Assembly (NCBI GenBank): GCA_951813545.1
Contig: OX638352.1
Location: forward strand, 558,001 to 622,000
From: an uncultured Poribacteria bacterium
Lineage (GTDB): Bacteria > Poribacteria > WGA-4E > WGA-3G
DNA length: 64,000 nt
Reading direction: 5' to 3'
Position 1 is the stretch's first letter. Every line of letters starts with the position of its first letter. Position numbers and translations under genes: made by a program. Shown one piece after another: positions 34,949 through 43,537 of the stretch. The notes below the pieces were generated by a model. It was not told where the DNA came from and made no database searches. It saw nothing but the letters and a program-made list of their open reading frames with translations.

Positions 34949-36064
34949 AGAGGGATCGCAAGCAGCCCTCAAAATGTTTATCGCAGCGTTGATGTCTCTA
35001 TCGTGGTGTGAACCACATTCGGGGCACGTCCACCGCCTGTCTGAAAGTGTTAGGTTTTCGTTATGAAAACCGCAATCGCTACACGGTTTCGTTGTCGCCG
35101 TCCATTGTCCGACTTGACGCAACTCACGCTTATGTTTTTGACACTTATACTTCAATATCTCAACAAATTGTCCGAAAGAAAGGTCAGAGACTTTGCGTCC
35201 CCAGAGGCGTTTCATACCCGCAAGGTTCAGCGTCTCGGTCGCTATGAGGTCAAACCTTCTACAAAGGTCCGTGGCAAGTTTGTAGTGCCAATCTTTGCGC
35301 TGGTTGGCAATATGTCTGTAGAGCCGTGCGAGTTGATGGAGAGCACGCCACCAATTATTAGACCCTTTAACCTTACGGCTCAGTGCTTTGTTGAGTTTGC
35401 GAAGTTCGGTCAAGGACTGTTTCAAGAATTGTGGCGATTGGATCTTCTCACCCGTGTTCAATGTCAAATAAGCGTCTTTCATACCGAAGTCTGCCCCAAC
35501 GCTTTCACCTGTCGTCGGCAGCGGTTTGAAATCTGTATAGGGTGTTGTTATGCAGAGCCAATAGTTCCCGCAAGCATCACGTTTGAGTGTGATACGACTG
35601 ATAGTCCCGTGCCACTGACGGTGTTTATGGAAGGTGTAAGGCACTTTATCATACTGCCACTTACGCGTCTTGGGATTCCATTTACGCAACGTCAATGTTA
35701 TACGATTGTTTTTCAGAGACCACCCCGCGGGGCCAGGGTAGGTGATAGACTTAAACTTATGTCTCTTTTTGATATGCGGTCTGCCACCAAGTCTCTTAAA
35801 AAATCGGTCATACGCCAAGTGGATCCGTTTCAGTTCTTCTTGGATCGCTTGAGACGGCAACGCTCGCCAATGTGGGTGCGTCGTCTTTTTCAAATCCGTC
35901 AAGTGAGCAGACATCGCATGATAGTCCGCATACGGCAGACCGTCTTTATATCGCTGACGCTGCCACTTGTGGAAATACTCATGCACCTGCCACATATCGT
36001 CAAGCAGATTGCCAATGCGGATTGTGTTAGATTGATTGCCAATCTTGTATTTATACGTTTTCAT
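34934..36064 (-). CDS. tnpB: TnpB RNA-guided nuclease (copy 2)
   Basis: The 376-residue TnpB has an intact RuvC-I motif (SVGADFGMKDAYLTL), RuvC-II (ATETLNLAGM), zinc ribbon (CSDCGFHNENL, CPECG) and RuvC-III (HDRDINAAINIL). The start MKTYKYKIGNQSN matches copy 1 closely, and most of the protein aligns without gaps except at the copy 1 insertion. With all motifs present and an apparent guide RNA behind it, this copy looks active. Long frames on the opposite strand are shadows. Confidence 0.92.
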   Translation of the reverse strand: MKTYKYKIGNQSNTIRIGNLLDDMWQVHEYFHKWQRQRYKDGLPYADYHAMSAHLTDLKKTTHPHWRALPSQAIQEELKRIHLAYDRFFKRLGGRPHIKKRHKFKSITYPGPAGWSLKNNRITLTLRKWNPKTRKWQYDKVPYTFHKHRQWHGTISRITLKRDACGNYWLCITTPYTDFKPLPTTGESVGADFGMKDAYLTLNTGEKIQSPQFLKQSLTELRKLNKALSRKVKGSNNWWRALHQLARLYRHIANQRKDWHYKLATDLCRRFDLIATETLNLAGMKRLWGRKVSDLSFGQFVEILKYKCQKHKRELRQVGQWTATTKPCSDCGFHNENLTLSDRRWTCPECGSHHDRDINAAINILRAACDPSVEQQ

Positions 36065-36279
36065 GGACTCTCAAGTATCAAGTTTTTAACCTCTCACATA
36101 ATGGGTAGGCAGACACGTTACCAAGTGGTAACGCAGTTCTGTCGGTTTCCAACATGATACTATTAATTATATCACATTTTCGGTTAATTGTTATTAGTCT
36201 TTTTTCACTTTCAAACACAGTGCCCGCCTACATCCCGCAAGCTAAAGCATGGGGTCTTGGCGGGAAGATTGATAACAGT

Positions 36280-36375
36280 AGGACTTACCCAATTTGCTTG
36301 CTGATGAGTACCTACGGCACGCACGCCGCTGGCGAGGTTTTAAACCTCGCCAGCAAAGGACGCTGCGTAAGTCCT
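36280..36375. repeat. Nested palindromic element
   Basis: Outer arms AGGACTTAC (36280-36288) and GTAAGTCCT (36367-36375) enclose a perfect 13-bp stem GCTGGCGAGGTTT / AAACCTCGCCAGC (36328-36354). The inner core resembles the GGCGAGGAT palindrome at 39256-39276. The 96-base size and inverted ends suggest a tiny mobile repeat, inserted next to the left end of tnpB element 2. Confidence 0.55.
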
Positions 36376-36411
36376 GAAAAGTAAGGGGTAACATTTAGAG
36401 GAGACAAGACG

Positions 36412-38184
36412 TTGGCTGAGTCGAAAAAGAAGCCGAATCAGGGAAGTGGTAGAATCGCTGTCCGTTTGTTAGGCTATCTCAAACCGTATTGGGGGTTAGC
36501 TTTCTTGTGTGTGCTCTTCCAAGGCGGCATGCGCGCGACCTTTCTCGTCAACCCATGGATAGAAGGGCAACTTTTTGATCGCGTCTTCGGTGAAAAAGAT
36601 GCCGATTTTCTACCAGTCCTTGTTGGGTCATGGATGGTTATTGCGGTCATCACCTATCTCACAGGGGTTGGATCAGGATATTTTTTAGCAAAGGTCACGG
36701 GTCAAACCCGCCGTGATATGCAACTACAAGTCTACCAACACCTGCGATTCTTACCGTGCAGTTTTTACGATGACCATACAACCGGACAGATCATGGCTTA
36801 CGTTGATTCCGATACAGCATCTGCCGCTGAAGGGATTTTGGCGAGCGGTTGGATTATCCTTGCGGGGATTGAATTTGCCATTACCCTAACCGTTGTGTTC
36901 TGGGTCAATCCATGGTTGGGCTTTTTTAGTATTCCGTTTACACTCGCTGTGGTCGGTCTACCAGTTCTCTTCCGAAGACCTGTCCAAAATGCTTCAAAGC
37001 AAGTCTTACAAGAAAGAGAAAGTATTTCGTCACGGCTCCAAGAAGGCATTGCGGGGTCACGAGAGATCAAATCGCTCGGGCATGAGATGCGAGATATGGG
37101 TCTCCTCCGACGTTCAATAGATACCCTTGTCCGCTCACAAGTCCATCAAGCGGTCATCGGCGCACTGACAGCACTCGGTCCCCTTGCCTCTTGGTTAGGC
37201 AATCCGCTTTTCTTTCTTATCGGTGGAAAAATGGTGCTTGACGGACACATCAGCCTCGGGTTTTTGTGGATGGCAAGTCGTTATTTGAACTTGCTCACCG
37301 TCCCCCTATATCGAGCGCAAAATGAATATCAAACACTTCTCAGAACAGGCGAAGGGGCAAAACGGGTTTTTACTTTTCTCAACGAAAACCAAACCGAACC
37401 CACTGATGGTATCGAGGATGTTGACTTGCGGGGACAGGTCCGGTTTGAAGCCGTCCATTTCAGCTATAACGAAACCTCGCAGGTGCTGCAGAACGTCAGT
37501 TTTGAAGTGCAGCCGGGTCAAATCGCTGCACTTGTGGGCCCAAGTGGGGCAGGGAAAAGCACAATTCTCAACCTCATTCCGCGTCTCTACACCCCCACCC
37601 AAGGACAGATTTGTGTCGATGATCACAATATTGCGACACTCAATCTGAGTACCCTACGCTCCCAGATCGGTACAGTGTTTCAAGACCCTTATCTCTTCTC
37701 GGGTTCAATTGAGGAAAACATCCGAATGGGGGCACGACACCCAGAGGGCGTGAGACAGGAAGATATTATTGCCGCCGCTACAGCCGCAAACGCCCATGGA
37801 TTTATCACACAACTCAAAGATGGCTACGCCACGGAGATCGGCGAGCGTGGCATCAGGCTCTCCGGCGGCGAACGACAACGGATCGCTATCGCTCGTGTGC
37901 TCATTCGGAATCCGAAACTCCTCCTTCTCGATGAAGCCACTTCCGCACTGGACTCGGAGACAGAGAAAGTCGTTACAGAAGCATTAGAGCGGTTGATGAA
38001 CGGAAGGACTTCGTTTGTGATCGCACACCGATTGTCAACGGTGCTAAATGCCGATGTGATTCTTGCGATGGAAAACGGTAAAATTGTAGAAGCAGGTACG
38101 CATCAGAAGTTGCTGGCTCAAGATGGGCTTTATGCTCGGTTGTATCACTTACAATTTGCGGCATCCAACGATTCAAAACAGTAA
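36412..38184 (+). CDS. MsbA-like ABC exporter
   Basis: The 590-residue half-transporter has a six-helix exporter domain (about residues 15-320) and an ATPase domain with Walker A GPSGAGKS, Q-loop, signature LSGGERQR, Walker B LLLLDEATSALD and switch histidine IAHRLST. The start is TTG 36412 behind GAGGAG. It probably homodimerises and exports a lipid, peptide or drug. It stands alone between the tnpB element and the dioxygenase gene. The canonical LSGGERQR signature sets it apart from the SGGEW pair at 25.5-29.1 kb. Confidence 0.92.
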   Translation: MAESKKKPNQGSGRIAVRLLGYLKPYWGLAFLCVLFQGGMRATFLVNPWIEGQLFDRVFGEKDADFLPVLVGSWMVIAVITYLTGVGSGYFLAKVTGQTRRDMQLQVYQHLRFLPCSFYDDHTTGQIMAYVDSDTASAAEGILASGWIILAGIEFAITLTVVFWVNPWLGFFSIPFTLAVVGLPVLFRRPVQNASKQVLQERESISSRLQEGIAGSREIKSLGHEMRDMGLLRRSIDTLVRSQVHQAVIGALTALGPLASWLGNPLFFLIGGKMVLDGHISLGFLWMASRYLNLLTVPLYRAQNEYQTLLRTGEGAKRVFTFLNENQTEPTDGIEDVDLRGQVRFEAVHFSYNETSQVLQNVSFEVQPGQIAALVGPSGAGKSTILNLIPRLYTPTQGQICVDDHNIATLNLSTLRSQIGTVFQDPYLFSGSIEENIRMGARHPEGVRQEDIIAAATAANAHGFITQLKDGYATEIGERGIRLSGGERQRIAIARVLIRNPKLLLLDEATSALDSETEKVVTEALERLMNGRTSFVIAHRLSTVLNADVILAMENGKIVEAGTHQKLLAQDGLYARLYHLQFAASNDSKQ

Positions 38185-38397
38185 TGACCTGTTTATCGTT
38201 GATAAGTATAGCCCAAGTTGCCACCTTGTAGCATAGGCTGTTAGACTGTGCCTCTTCGGGTTCTCCGAAAATGGTACGAAACACGCCAAGTTTTTCGTAA
38301 AAATGACCGCTTTTTACTGAAAAAAGGTGTTAGGGCATCTAAAATCACAGAAGTAGCAAGTTAGGTTAAGTATAAATAAACTATATGGAGAACTTTA

Positions 38398-39198
38398 ATG
38401 ACCCCTGAAGTCGCTTTACAAAAACGCGAGCAAATGATTCGCGATGGTTTCTGTGTCATCGACAACATTCTCACAGATGCATTCCTGCAGGAATTTCGTG
38501 ACGAATCAGAACAACTTCTCGCTAATTATGTGCCACCAGACCAGACCAGATATCATGGGCATCATTTACAAGTTACAGGCGAAGACAATACGCTCGTTCA
38601 GAAACTATTAGAATGGCACCCTACTCTCAATGCCTTAGAAAAAATGGGTTTCGGCGATTTCCCAGTCGCCAGAGGCATCATGATTCTAACGAAAGATCCA
38701 GGAGCACCACCACTCTATTGGCATCAAGATTGGTACCATTGGAATGATCCAATCAGTTGCACGCCTTGGTCTCAAGATATCTTTATGAAGTATTATCTCA
38801 CCGATACAACACCAGAAAACGGATGTTTAAAGGTTATTCCGAGCACACATCGCAAGCGCATTGATTTGCATGATAAACTTCTCTACGGAAGCGAACTCGG
38901 TGATGTCCATCAATCCGGATCAGAATCTAAGGAAAAATATGCTGTGATGTTCAGTGACCATCCAGATCAGGTGGATGTTTGTGTCAAAGCAGGCTCATTA
39001 GTGATGCGAGACGCACGTCTTTTGCATTCCGTACGGAAAAACTATACGGACAAACGACGTACAATGCTCCTTGTATGGATTCGCCGCCCGAACACTATTC
39101 CAGACTATTGGAACGACGAAATCCCTGAACCCGTTTTGAATCGAGATGAAAACAAGGACTACCCCAATTCACAGATTCCCAATGAATTTTTAAATTAG
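38398..39198 (+). CDS. Phytanoyl-CoA dioxygenase (PhyH) family protein
   Basis: This 266-residue Fe(II)/2-oxoglutarate oxygenase has the metal triad H109-x-D111 (YWHQDWYHW) and distal H210 (ARLLHSVRKN), with Arg220/221 placed to bind 2-oxoglutarate. The family hydroxylates many small substrates. GGAG precedes the ATG. It is monocistronic, with a hairpin behind it. The natural substrate cannot be predicted from the sequence. Confidence 0.9.
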   Translation: MTPEVALQKREQMIRDGFCVIDNILTDAFLQEFRDESEQLLANYVPPDQTRYHGHHLQVTGEDNTLVQKLLEWHPTLNALEKMGFGDFPVARGIMILTKDPGAPPLYWHQDWYHWNDPISCTPWSQDIFMKYYLTDTTPENGCLKVIPSTHRKRIDLHDKLLYGSELGDVHQSGSESKEKYAVMFSDHPDQVDVCVKAGSLVMRDARLLHSVRKNYTDKRRTMLLVWIRRPNTIPDYWNDEIPEPVLNRDENKDYPNSQIPNEFLN

Positions 39199-39255
39199 AG
39201 TAAATTATAGAATTAAGTTGACATTTCAATAGAAGCGAAAACTTCCATCGTCGCT

Positions 39256-39276
39256 GGCGAGGATTGTATCCTCGCC
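39256..39276. terminator. GGCGAGGAT palindrome, possible terminator
   Basis: GGCGAGGAT-TGT-ATCCTCGCC is a perfect 9-bp stem followed by TCTTTAAAA. It may terminate the dioxygenase transcript. It also belongs to the GGCGAGG repeat family seen at 36328-36354. Confidence 0.45.
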
Positions 39277-39315
39277 TCTTTAAAATTGTCTAAGCAATTG
39301 TAAAATCTACCATAA

Positions 39316-40884
39316 ATGATATTCCTAACCCTGATACGCCAAGAACTTTTGACCCATCTGATGAGTGCGCGTTTTTTCGCTGCGGTCATCATTACACTCC
39401 TACTCGTTGTCGCCAATACGTTTGTCTTGATCGGTGCACACGAAGAACGCCTCGCCGACTATAGTCAGAAAGAAGCCGTGAATCGCGAGACAGTCGCCGC
39501 AACACCTGCCTATTCGGTCTTGAAGTTGAAAGTTCAGCGTCCTCCGAACCCTCTAAGTCTCTTTAGTGCTGGCTTAGAGACGCGTTTTGGCAGTGATATT
39601 GACATAGCGTTTGACAGTGTGCCAGCCCTATCAGACCCAATAGCTGATGTCAGACCAGAGGAAGAACAGTGGGCGTTTGGTAGCGTCCCGTCCCTCTCAA
39701 ACCCCGGGGTACCCCTCGGTATAAATAATCCATATCTGTATCTCTTTTCACAGATAGATCTTGCCTTTATCTTTCAAGTTGTGTTGAGTCTGCTGTCCCT
39801 GCTTTTCGCTTATGATGCCATTGCAGGAGATTGGGAAACCGGCACCTTGCGCTTGGTGCTTTCACACCCTGTCGGGCGCGGGAGCGTCCTGCTTGCCAAA
39901 TATCTCGCAGCGATGGTCTGTCTGCTGCTCCCTGTGCTAATGAGTCTACTGCTCGCCCTGATTCAGTGTTCTTTCGCGCGCTCCCTGCAATTCGGCACAG
40001 ACGACTTTCTACGAATCGGTGGCATTGTTTTGACAACAATCGTCTATCTATCGGTTTTCTACCTGATTGGTCTGCTCATTTCCGCAACAACCCGCCGGGC
40101 TGCCACGTCCCTGATGCTCTGTATGTTCCTGTGGGTAATTTTGGTGCTTGTCTATCCAAACTGGAGCCGGTTTGCTCTGAATCCAGTCGGCGACATGCGT
40201 GCAGAGAAATTATCCGCTAACCAGCAGATAGCACAGATTCGGGAAGAGGCAGATCGAGAACGAGATCGGTTCTTGGCGAGCAGTCCGCTTAAGGGAGACC
40301 CTCCACTATTTTTCGATACATTTACAGGTACCGACTTCTTTAAAGGCGGGGGGTGGTATCTCGGAGATTTCCCTCGGGTTAACATCGAAATCGAATTGAA
40401 AAATACTGCGGATCCCTTGGTAACATACCTGCGCCGTTATTATGAATTCGCCGCGACACTGCAAATCCAGAATGCCGAGAAGGTGTACTTAGTTGGGGAG
40501 CAACTGGTGGCACAGATATCCCGCAGGCAAGCACGATGGGATGAACGACTCATGAAACTTAGCCCTGCAAGCCTCTACACGTTCGCAACCGCTGCGTGGG
40601 CAGGTACCGATTTAGACAGCATGACAGACTATATCCGAGCCGCGCAGACATACCGGCGCACTCTCATTGACGCTTTTCATGAGAGAGATGCCTTCGCAAG
40701 TCTACAGTGGTTTTCAACGAATCAAGGAACCGTAGACTGGTCGATTCTGCCTGACTTTCGTTTTGAGCGGGCAGATATCAGCATCAACGCACAGCGCGCC
40801 CTACCGGAATTACTCTTGCTGGTCTTCATCAACCTCGTCCTATTCATGGCAACATTTCTGGTCTTCATCAAAATTGAAGTATAG
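39316..40884 (+). CDS. ABC-2 type permease with large soluble domain (second pair)
   Basis: The 522-residue homologue of the 22498 permease has an N-terminal LIRQELLTHLMSARFFAAV, a GDWETGTLRLVLSHPVGRGS segment between helices, a soluble stretch at about residues 285-490 and a final helix ending FLVFIKIEV. No clear ribosome site precedes the ATG. The partner permease is 1 kb away, separated by the 113-bp repeat array, whereas in the other pair the distance is 18 bases. Confidence 0.82.
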   Translation: MIFLTLIRQELLTHLMSARFFAAVIITLLLVVANTFVLIGAHEERLADYSQKEAVNRETVAATPAYSVLKLKVQRPPNPLSLFSAGLETRFGSDIDIAFDSVPALSDPIADVRPEEEQWAFGSVPSLSNPGVPLGINNPYLYLFSQIDLAFIFQVVLSLLSLLFAYDAIAGDWETGTLRLVLSHPVGRGSVLLAKYLAAMVCLLLPVLMSLLLALIQCSFARSLQFGTDDFLRIGGIVLTTIVYLSVFYLIGLLISATTRRAATSLMLCMFLWVILVLVYPNWSRFALNPVGDMRAEKLSANQQIAQIREEADRERDRFLASSPLKGDPPLFFDTFTGTDFFKGGGWYLGDFPRVNIEIELKNTADPLVTYLRRYYEFAATLQIQNAEKVYLVGEQLVAQISRRQARWDERLMKLSPASLYTFATAAWAGTDLDSMTDYIRAAQTYRRTLIDAFHERDAFASLQWFSTNQGTVDWSILPDFRFERADISINAQRALPELLLLVFINLVLFMATFLVFIKIEV

Positions 40885-40993
40885 AATGGTTATCAGTTAT
40901 CAGTCGTCAGTTGTCAGTATAAGAGGTTATAGTCTAACGGAACCCCTTTTATCCGACAACTGAAGATCAAAAACTATTTCTCTGAAAACTGAT

Positions 40994-41890
40994 AAAGATG
41001 TCCAACGAACGTAAGTCCACCCAACGGGTGGACTGGATATACGACGAGAATCGTTTTTCCACGGGAGCCCTGACCGAACCGCAAGGAACACTTATGGACT
41101 TTCAATCAATGTATGCAGAGCGCGTAAGCCTACCCAACGGGTAGGCTGGATATACGACGAGAATCGTTTTTCCACGGGAGCCCTGACCGAACCGCAAGGA
41201 ACATTTATGGACTTTCAATCAATGTATTCAGAGCGCGTAAGCCTACCCAACGGGTGGACTGGATATACGGACGGAATCGCTCTTTCCACAGCTGACCTGA
41301 CCGAACCGCAAGGAACATTTATGGACTTTCAATCAATGTATTCAGAGCGCGTAAGCCTACCCAACGGGTAGGTTGGATATACGGACAGAATCGTTTTTCC
41401 ACAGATGCCTTGAACGAACCGCAAGGAACATTTATGGACTTTCAATCAGTGTATGCAGAGCGCGTAAGCCTACCCAACGGGTAGGCTGGATATACGGACA
41501 GAATCGTTTTTCCACAGATGCCCTGAACGAACCGCAAGGAACATTTATGGACTTTCAATCAGTGTATGCAGAGCGCGTAAGCCTACCCAACGGGTAGGCT
41601 GGATATACGGACAGAATCATTTTTCCACAGATGCCTTGAACGAACCGCAAGGAACATTTATGGACTTTCAATCAGTGTATGCAGAGCGCGTAAGCCTACC
41701 CAACGGGTAGGCTGGATATACGGACAGAATCGTTTTTCCACAGATGCCTTGAACGAACCGCAAGGAACATTTATGGACTTTCAATCAGTGTATGCAGAGC
41801 GCGTAAGCCTACCCAACGGGTAGGCTGGATATACGGACAGAATCGTTTTTCCACAGATGCCTTGAACGAACCGCAAGGAAAATTAAAAAA
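40994..41890. repeat. Tandem array of eight 113-bp repeats
   Basis: GCAAGGAA recurs at 41081, 41194, 41308, 41421, 41534, 41647, 41760 and 41873, giving a period of 113 (once 114). Each unit has a hairpin around CCCAACGGG whose arms covary (GTCCACCC/GGGTGGAC in the first unit, GCCTACCC/GGGTAGGC in most). Each also has a start-like AAGGAACATTT-ATG followed by a 16-codon frame (MDFQSMYAERVSLPNG) whose stop lies in the hairpin. The last unit runs straight into the next permease and supplies its AAGGAA ribosome site. The period is not a multiple of three, so this is not one protein. Confidence 0.9.
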
Positions 41891-43342
41891 ATGATTTGGC
41901 ATATTGTTACACGCGAACTTTTAGACCATCTTACGAGTCTCCGCTTTGCTTTAACAACGCTCATCCTCGTAGCACTAATGGTCACCAACGCCGTTGTACA
42001 TCTTCAGACACATCCGAAACGCGTTCGGAAATATTCCGAGAACATTAGTGCCTCCCACACCGAGTTGAAATCCCGCACCCAGTTGTATGCGATGCTACAA
42101 AAGGGTCCGGGTAAACTATACAAACGTCCTTCATCGCTCACCTTCATTGCCGATGGAGGGGACGCGTTTTTGCCAAGCAAAAGCGTAAGTGGTGGTTTCT
42201 GGAGGCTATACGGACTGTCCTACATTTGGGCAATGGGCGTTCCACGTCTAAATATGGATGCGATCAGCAATCACCGCCCGACCGCCGTGGTGATTGATTG
42301 GGTCTTTATCATCACTTACCTGCTCTCCTTCATTCCACTCCTCTTTACCTTTGACGCGCTCTCAGGGGAACGAGAACGCGGGACGCTGCGGCTGTGTCTC
42401 GCAAATTCCATCTCGCGTCCCGCCCTGTTAGTCGGTAAATTCCTTGGCTCGCTGATTGCAGTCCTCATCCCTTTCTATTTTGCCGTGTTGTTCAATCTCG
42501 CCATCATTTCCACCGAGAGCTGGACGCAGCTCAGTGGGACAGACTGGGGACGCGTGGGGCTTATCGTCCTGATTGCTTCTTGTTACGCTGGCATCTTCAT
42601 CGCAATTGGACTCATCGTCTCCGCGATGACACGAGAAAGCCGGTTAAGCCTCGTTGTCCTGTTGCTAATTTGGGTGACCGCCGTAGTGTTTATGCCATCA
42701 ACCCTCGGCACTCTCTCAACAAAATGGATGCCCTCTGTCCAAACGCACCATCAATTTCGGAAGGCAAAAAGTACCGCCTTCGACCAAATTTTAAGCGATT
42801 TCCTGAATAAAAGGGAAACTTTAAAAGAACGCCGTCAATCAGCAGGAACCTCTCAGGAAGCAGTTGCAGAGGTAGAGACTTCGGAATTAGAGATCCAGCG
42901 CGAGTTCGTGAACAAAGACATGGAGACGCGGGAGCAGCTGAGCCGCCAGCATCTCGCGGCACAAAGCGCGCAAGTCCTACACGCAAGACAAATAACGCGG
43001 TGCTCCCCTGCAGCGATTGTCCAATACGCCCTTGAATCCATGGCAGGCACAGGCTTTAATCGCCATTTGCAGTTCTTAGAAAATTGCCATCTTCATATCC
43101 GTCAGTTCCGAGACTTTATCGTTGAAATGGATAGCGCAGATCCAGAAAGCCTTCACTTCATCGGCATCCCGAAAGGCATGTCAGAAGAGCCTGTCTCACC
43201 AGCCGCTATCCCGATGTTTGAGGATAAGTTAACTTTTCAAGATACACTCAACTCGGCTATAATGGATATACTGTTGCTCATTTTACTGCTCGGTATATTT
43301 CTTTCAGGTGCATTCCTTGTCTTCCTCCGTTCGGAGGTATAA
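41891..43342 (+). CDS. ABC-2 type permease, partner subunit (second pair)
   Basis: The 483-residue homologue of the 24049 permease has the start IWHIVTRELLDHLTSLRFAL, a GERERGTLRLCLANSISRPA segment, a coiled, charged soluble region (about residues 280-400) and a last helix ending FLVFLRSEV. The ribosome site AAGGAA, 12 bases before the ATG, is the end of the final array unit. The partner is at 39316-40884. The ATPase of the complex is not in this window. Confidence 0.82.
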   Translation: MIWHIVTRELLDHLTSLRFALTTLILVALMVTNAVVHLQTHPKRVRKYSENISASHTELKSRTQLYAMLQKGPGKLYKRPSSLTFIADGGDAFLPSKSVSGGFWRLYGLSYIWAMGVPRLNMDAISNHRPTAVVIDWVFIITYLLSFIPLLFTFDALSGERERGTLRLCLANSISRPALLVGKFLGSLIAVLIPFYFAVLFNLAIISTESWTQLSGTDWGRVGLIVLIASCYAGIFIAIGLIVSAMTRESRLSLVVLLLIWVTAVVFMPSTLGTLSTKWMPSVQTHHQFRKAKSTAFDQILSDFLNKRETLKERRQSAGTSQEAVAEVETSELEIQREFVNKDMETREQLSRQHLAAQSAQVLHARQITRCSPAAIVQYALESMAGTGFNRHLQFLENCHLHIRQFRDFIVEMDSADPESLHFIGIPKGMSEEPVSPAAIPMFEDKLTFQDTLNSAIMDILLLILLLGIFLSGAFLVFLRSEV

Positions 43343-43390
43343 GCCACTACAAAAGGCATAGTGAAAATCACCTCAACCTGCAAAAATACA

Positions 43391-43454
43391 TAATACTATT
43401 TGTAGCATAAACTTTTAGTTTGTGCCACCGTGGACCCTTTCAGAAATGGCATAA
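43391..43454. repeat. Short copy of the ATACCATTTCT inverted-repeat element
   Basis: The degenerate ends ATACTATTT and AGAAATGGCAT enclose the same GCATAAACTTTTAGTTTGTGCCACCGTG-type core as the 114-base copy at 60499-60614, with part of the interior missing. It lies in the leader of the sigma-FtsZ gene. Confidence 0.5.
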
Positions 43455-43537
43455 TAAATTCTCAGGTAATTTTACTTTTTTAAACCGCCCCCCGAAAAAG
43501 CCCACTCTTTAAGTTAAAATCTAATTGAGGACTATCT

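Larger units (their letters stand above)
34857..36271 (-). mobile_element. IS200/IS605-type element, tnpB only (copy 2)
   Basis: This is a single-gene element of the same family as 13000-14494. The right end has a hairpin CCTACCTTTAGGTAG (about 34871-34886) and ends in TTGACAG, as the third element does. The left-end hairpin has a GCTTTAGC loop (about 36225-36262). The left flank reads TTAT. No tnpA is present. Ends are approximate. Confidence 0.62.

Noticed and set aside
41373..41597. A 74-codon protein inside the repeat array
   Set aside because: The frame exists only because one repeat boundary is read through; the repeat period is not a multiple of three.
40994..41890. CRISPR array
   Set aside because: The whole 113-bp unit is repeated, without unique spacers between short repeats, and no cas genes are present.
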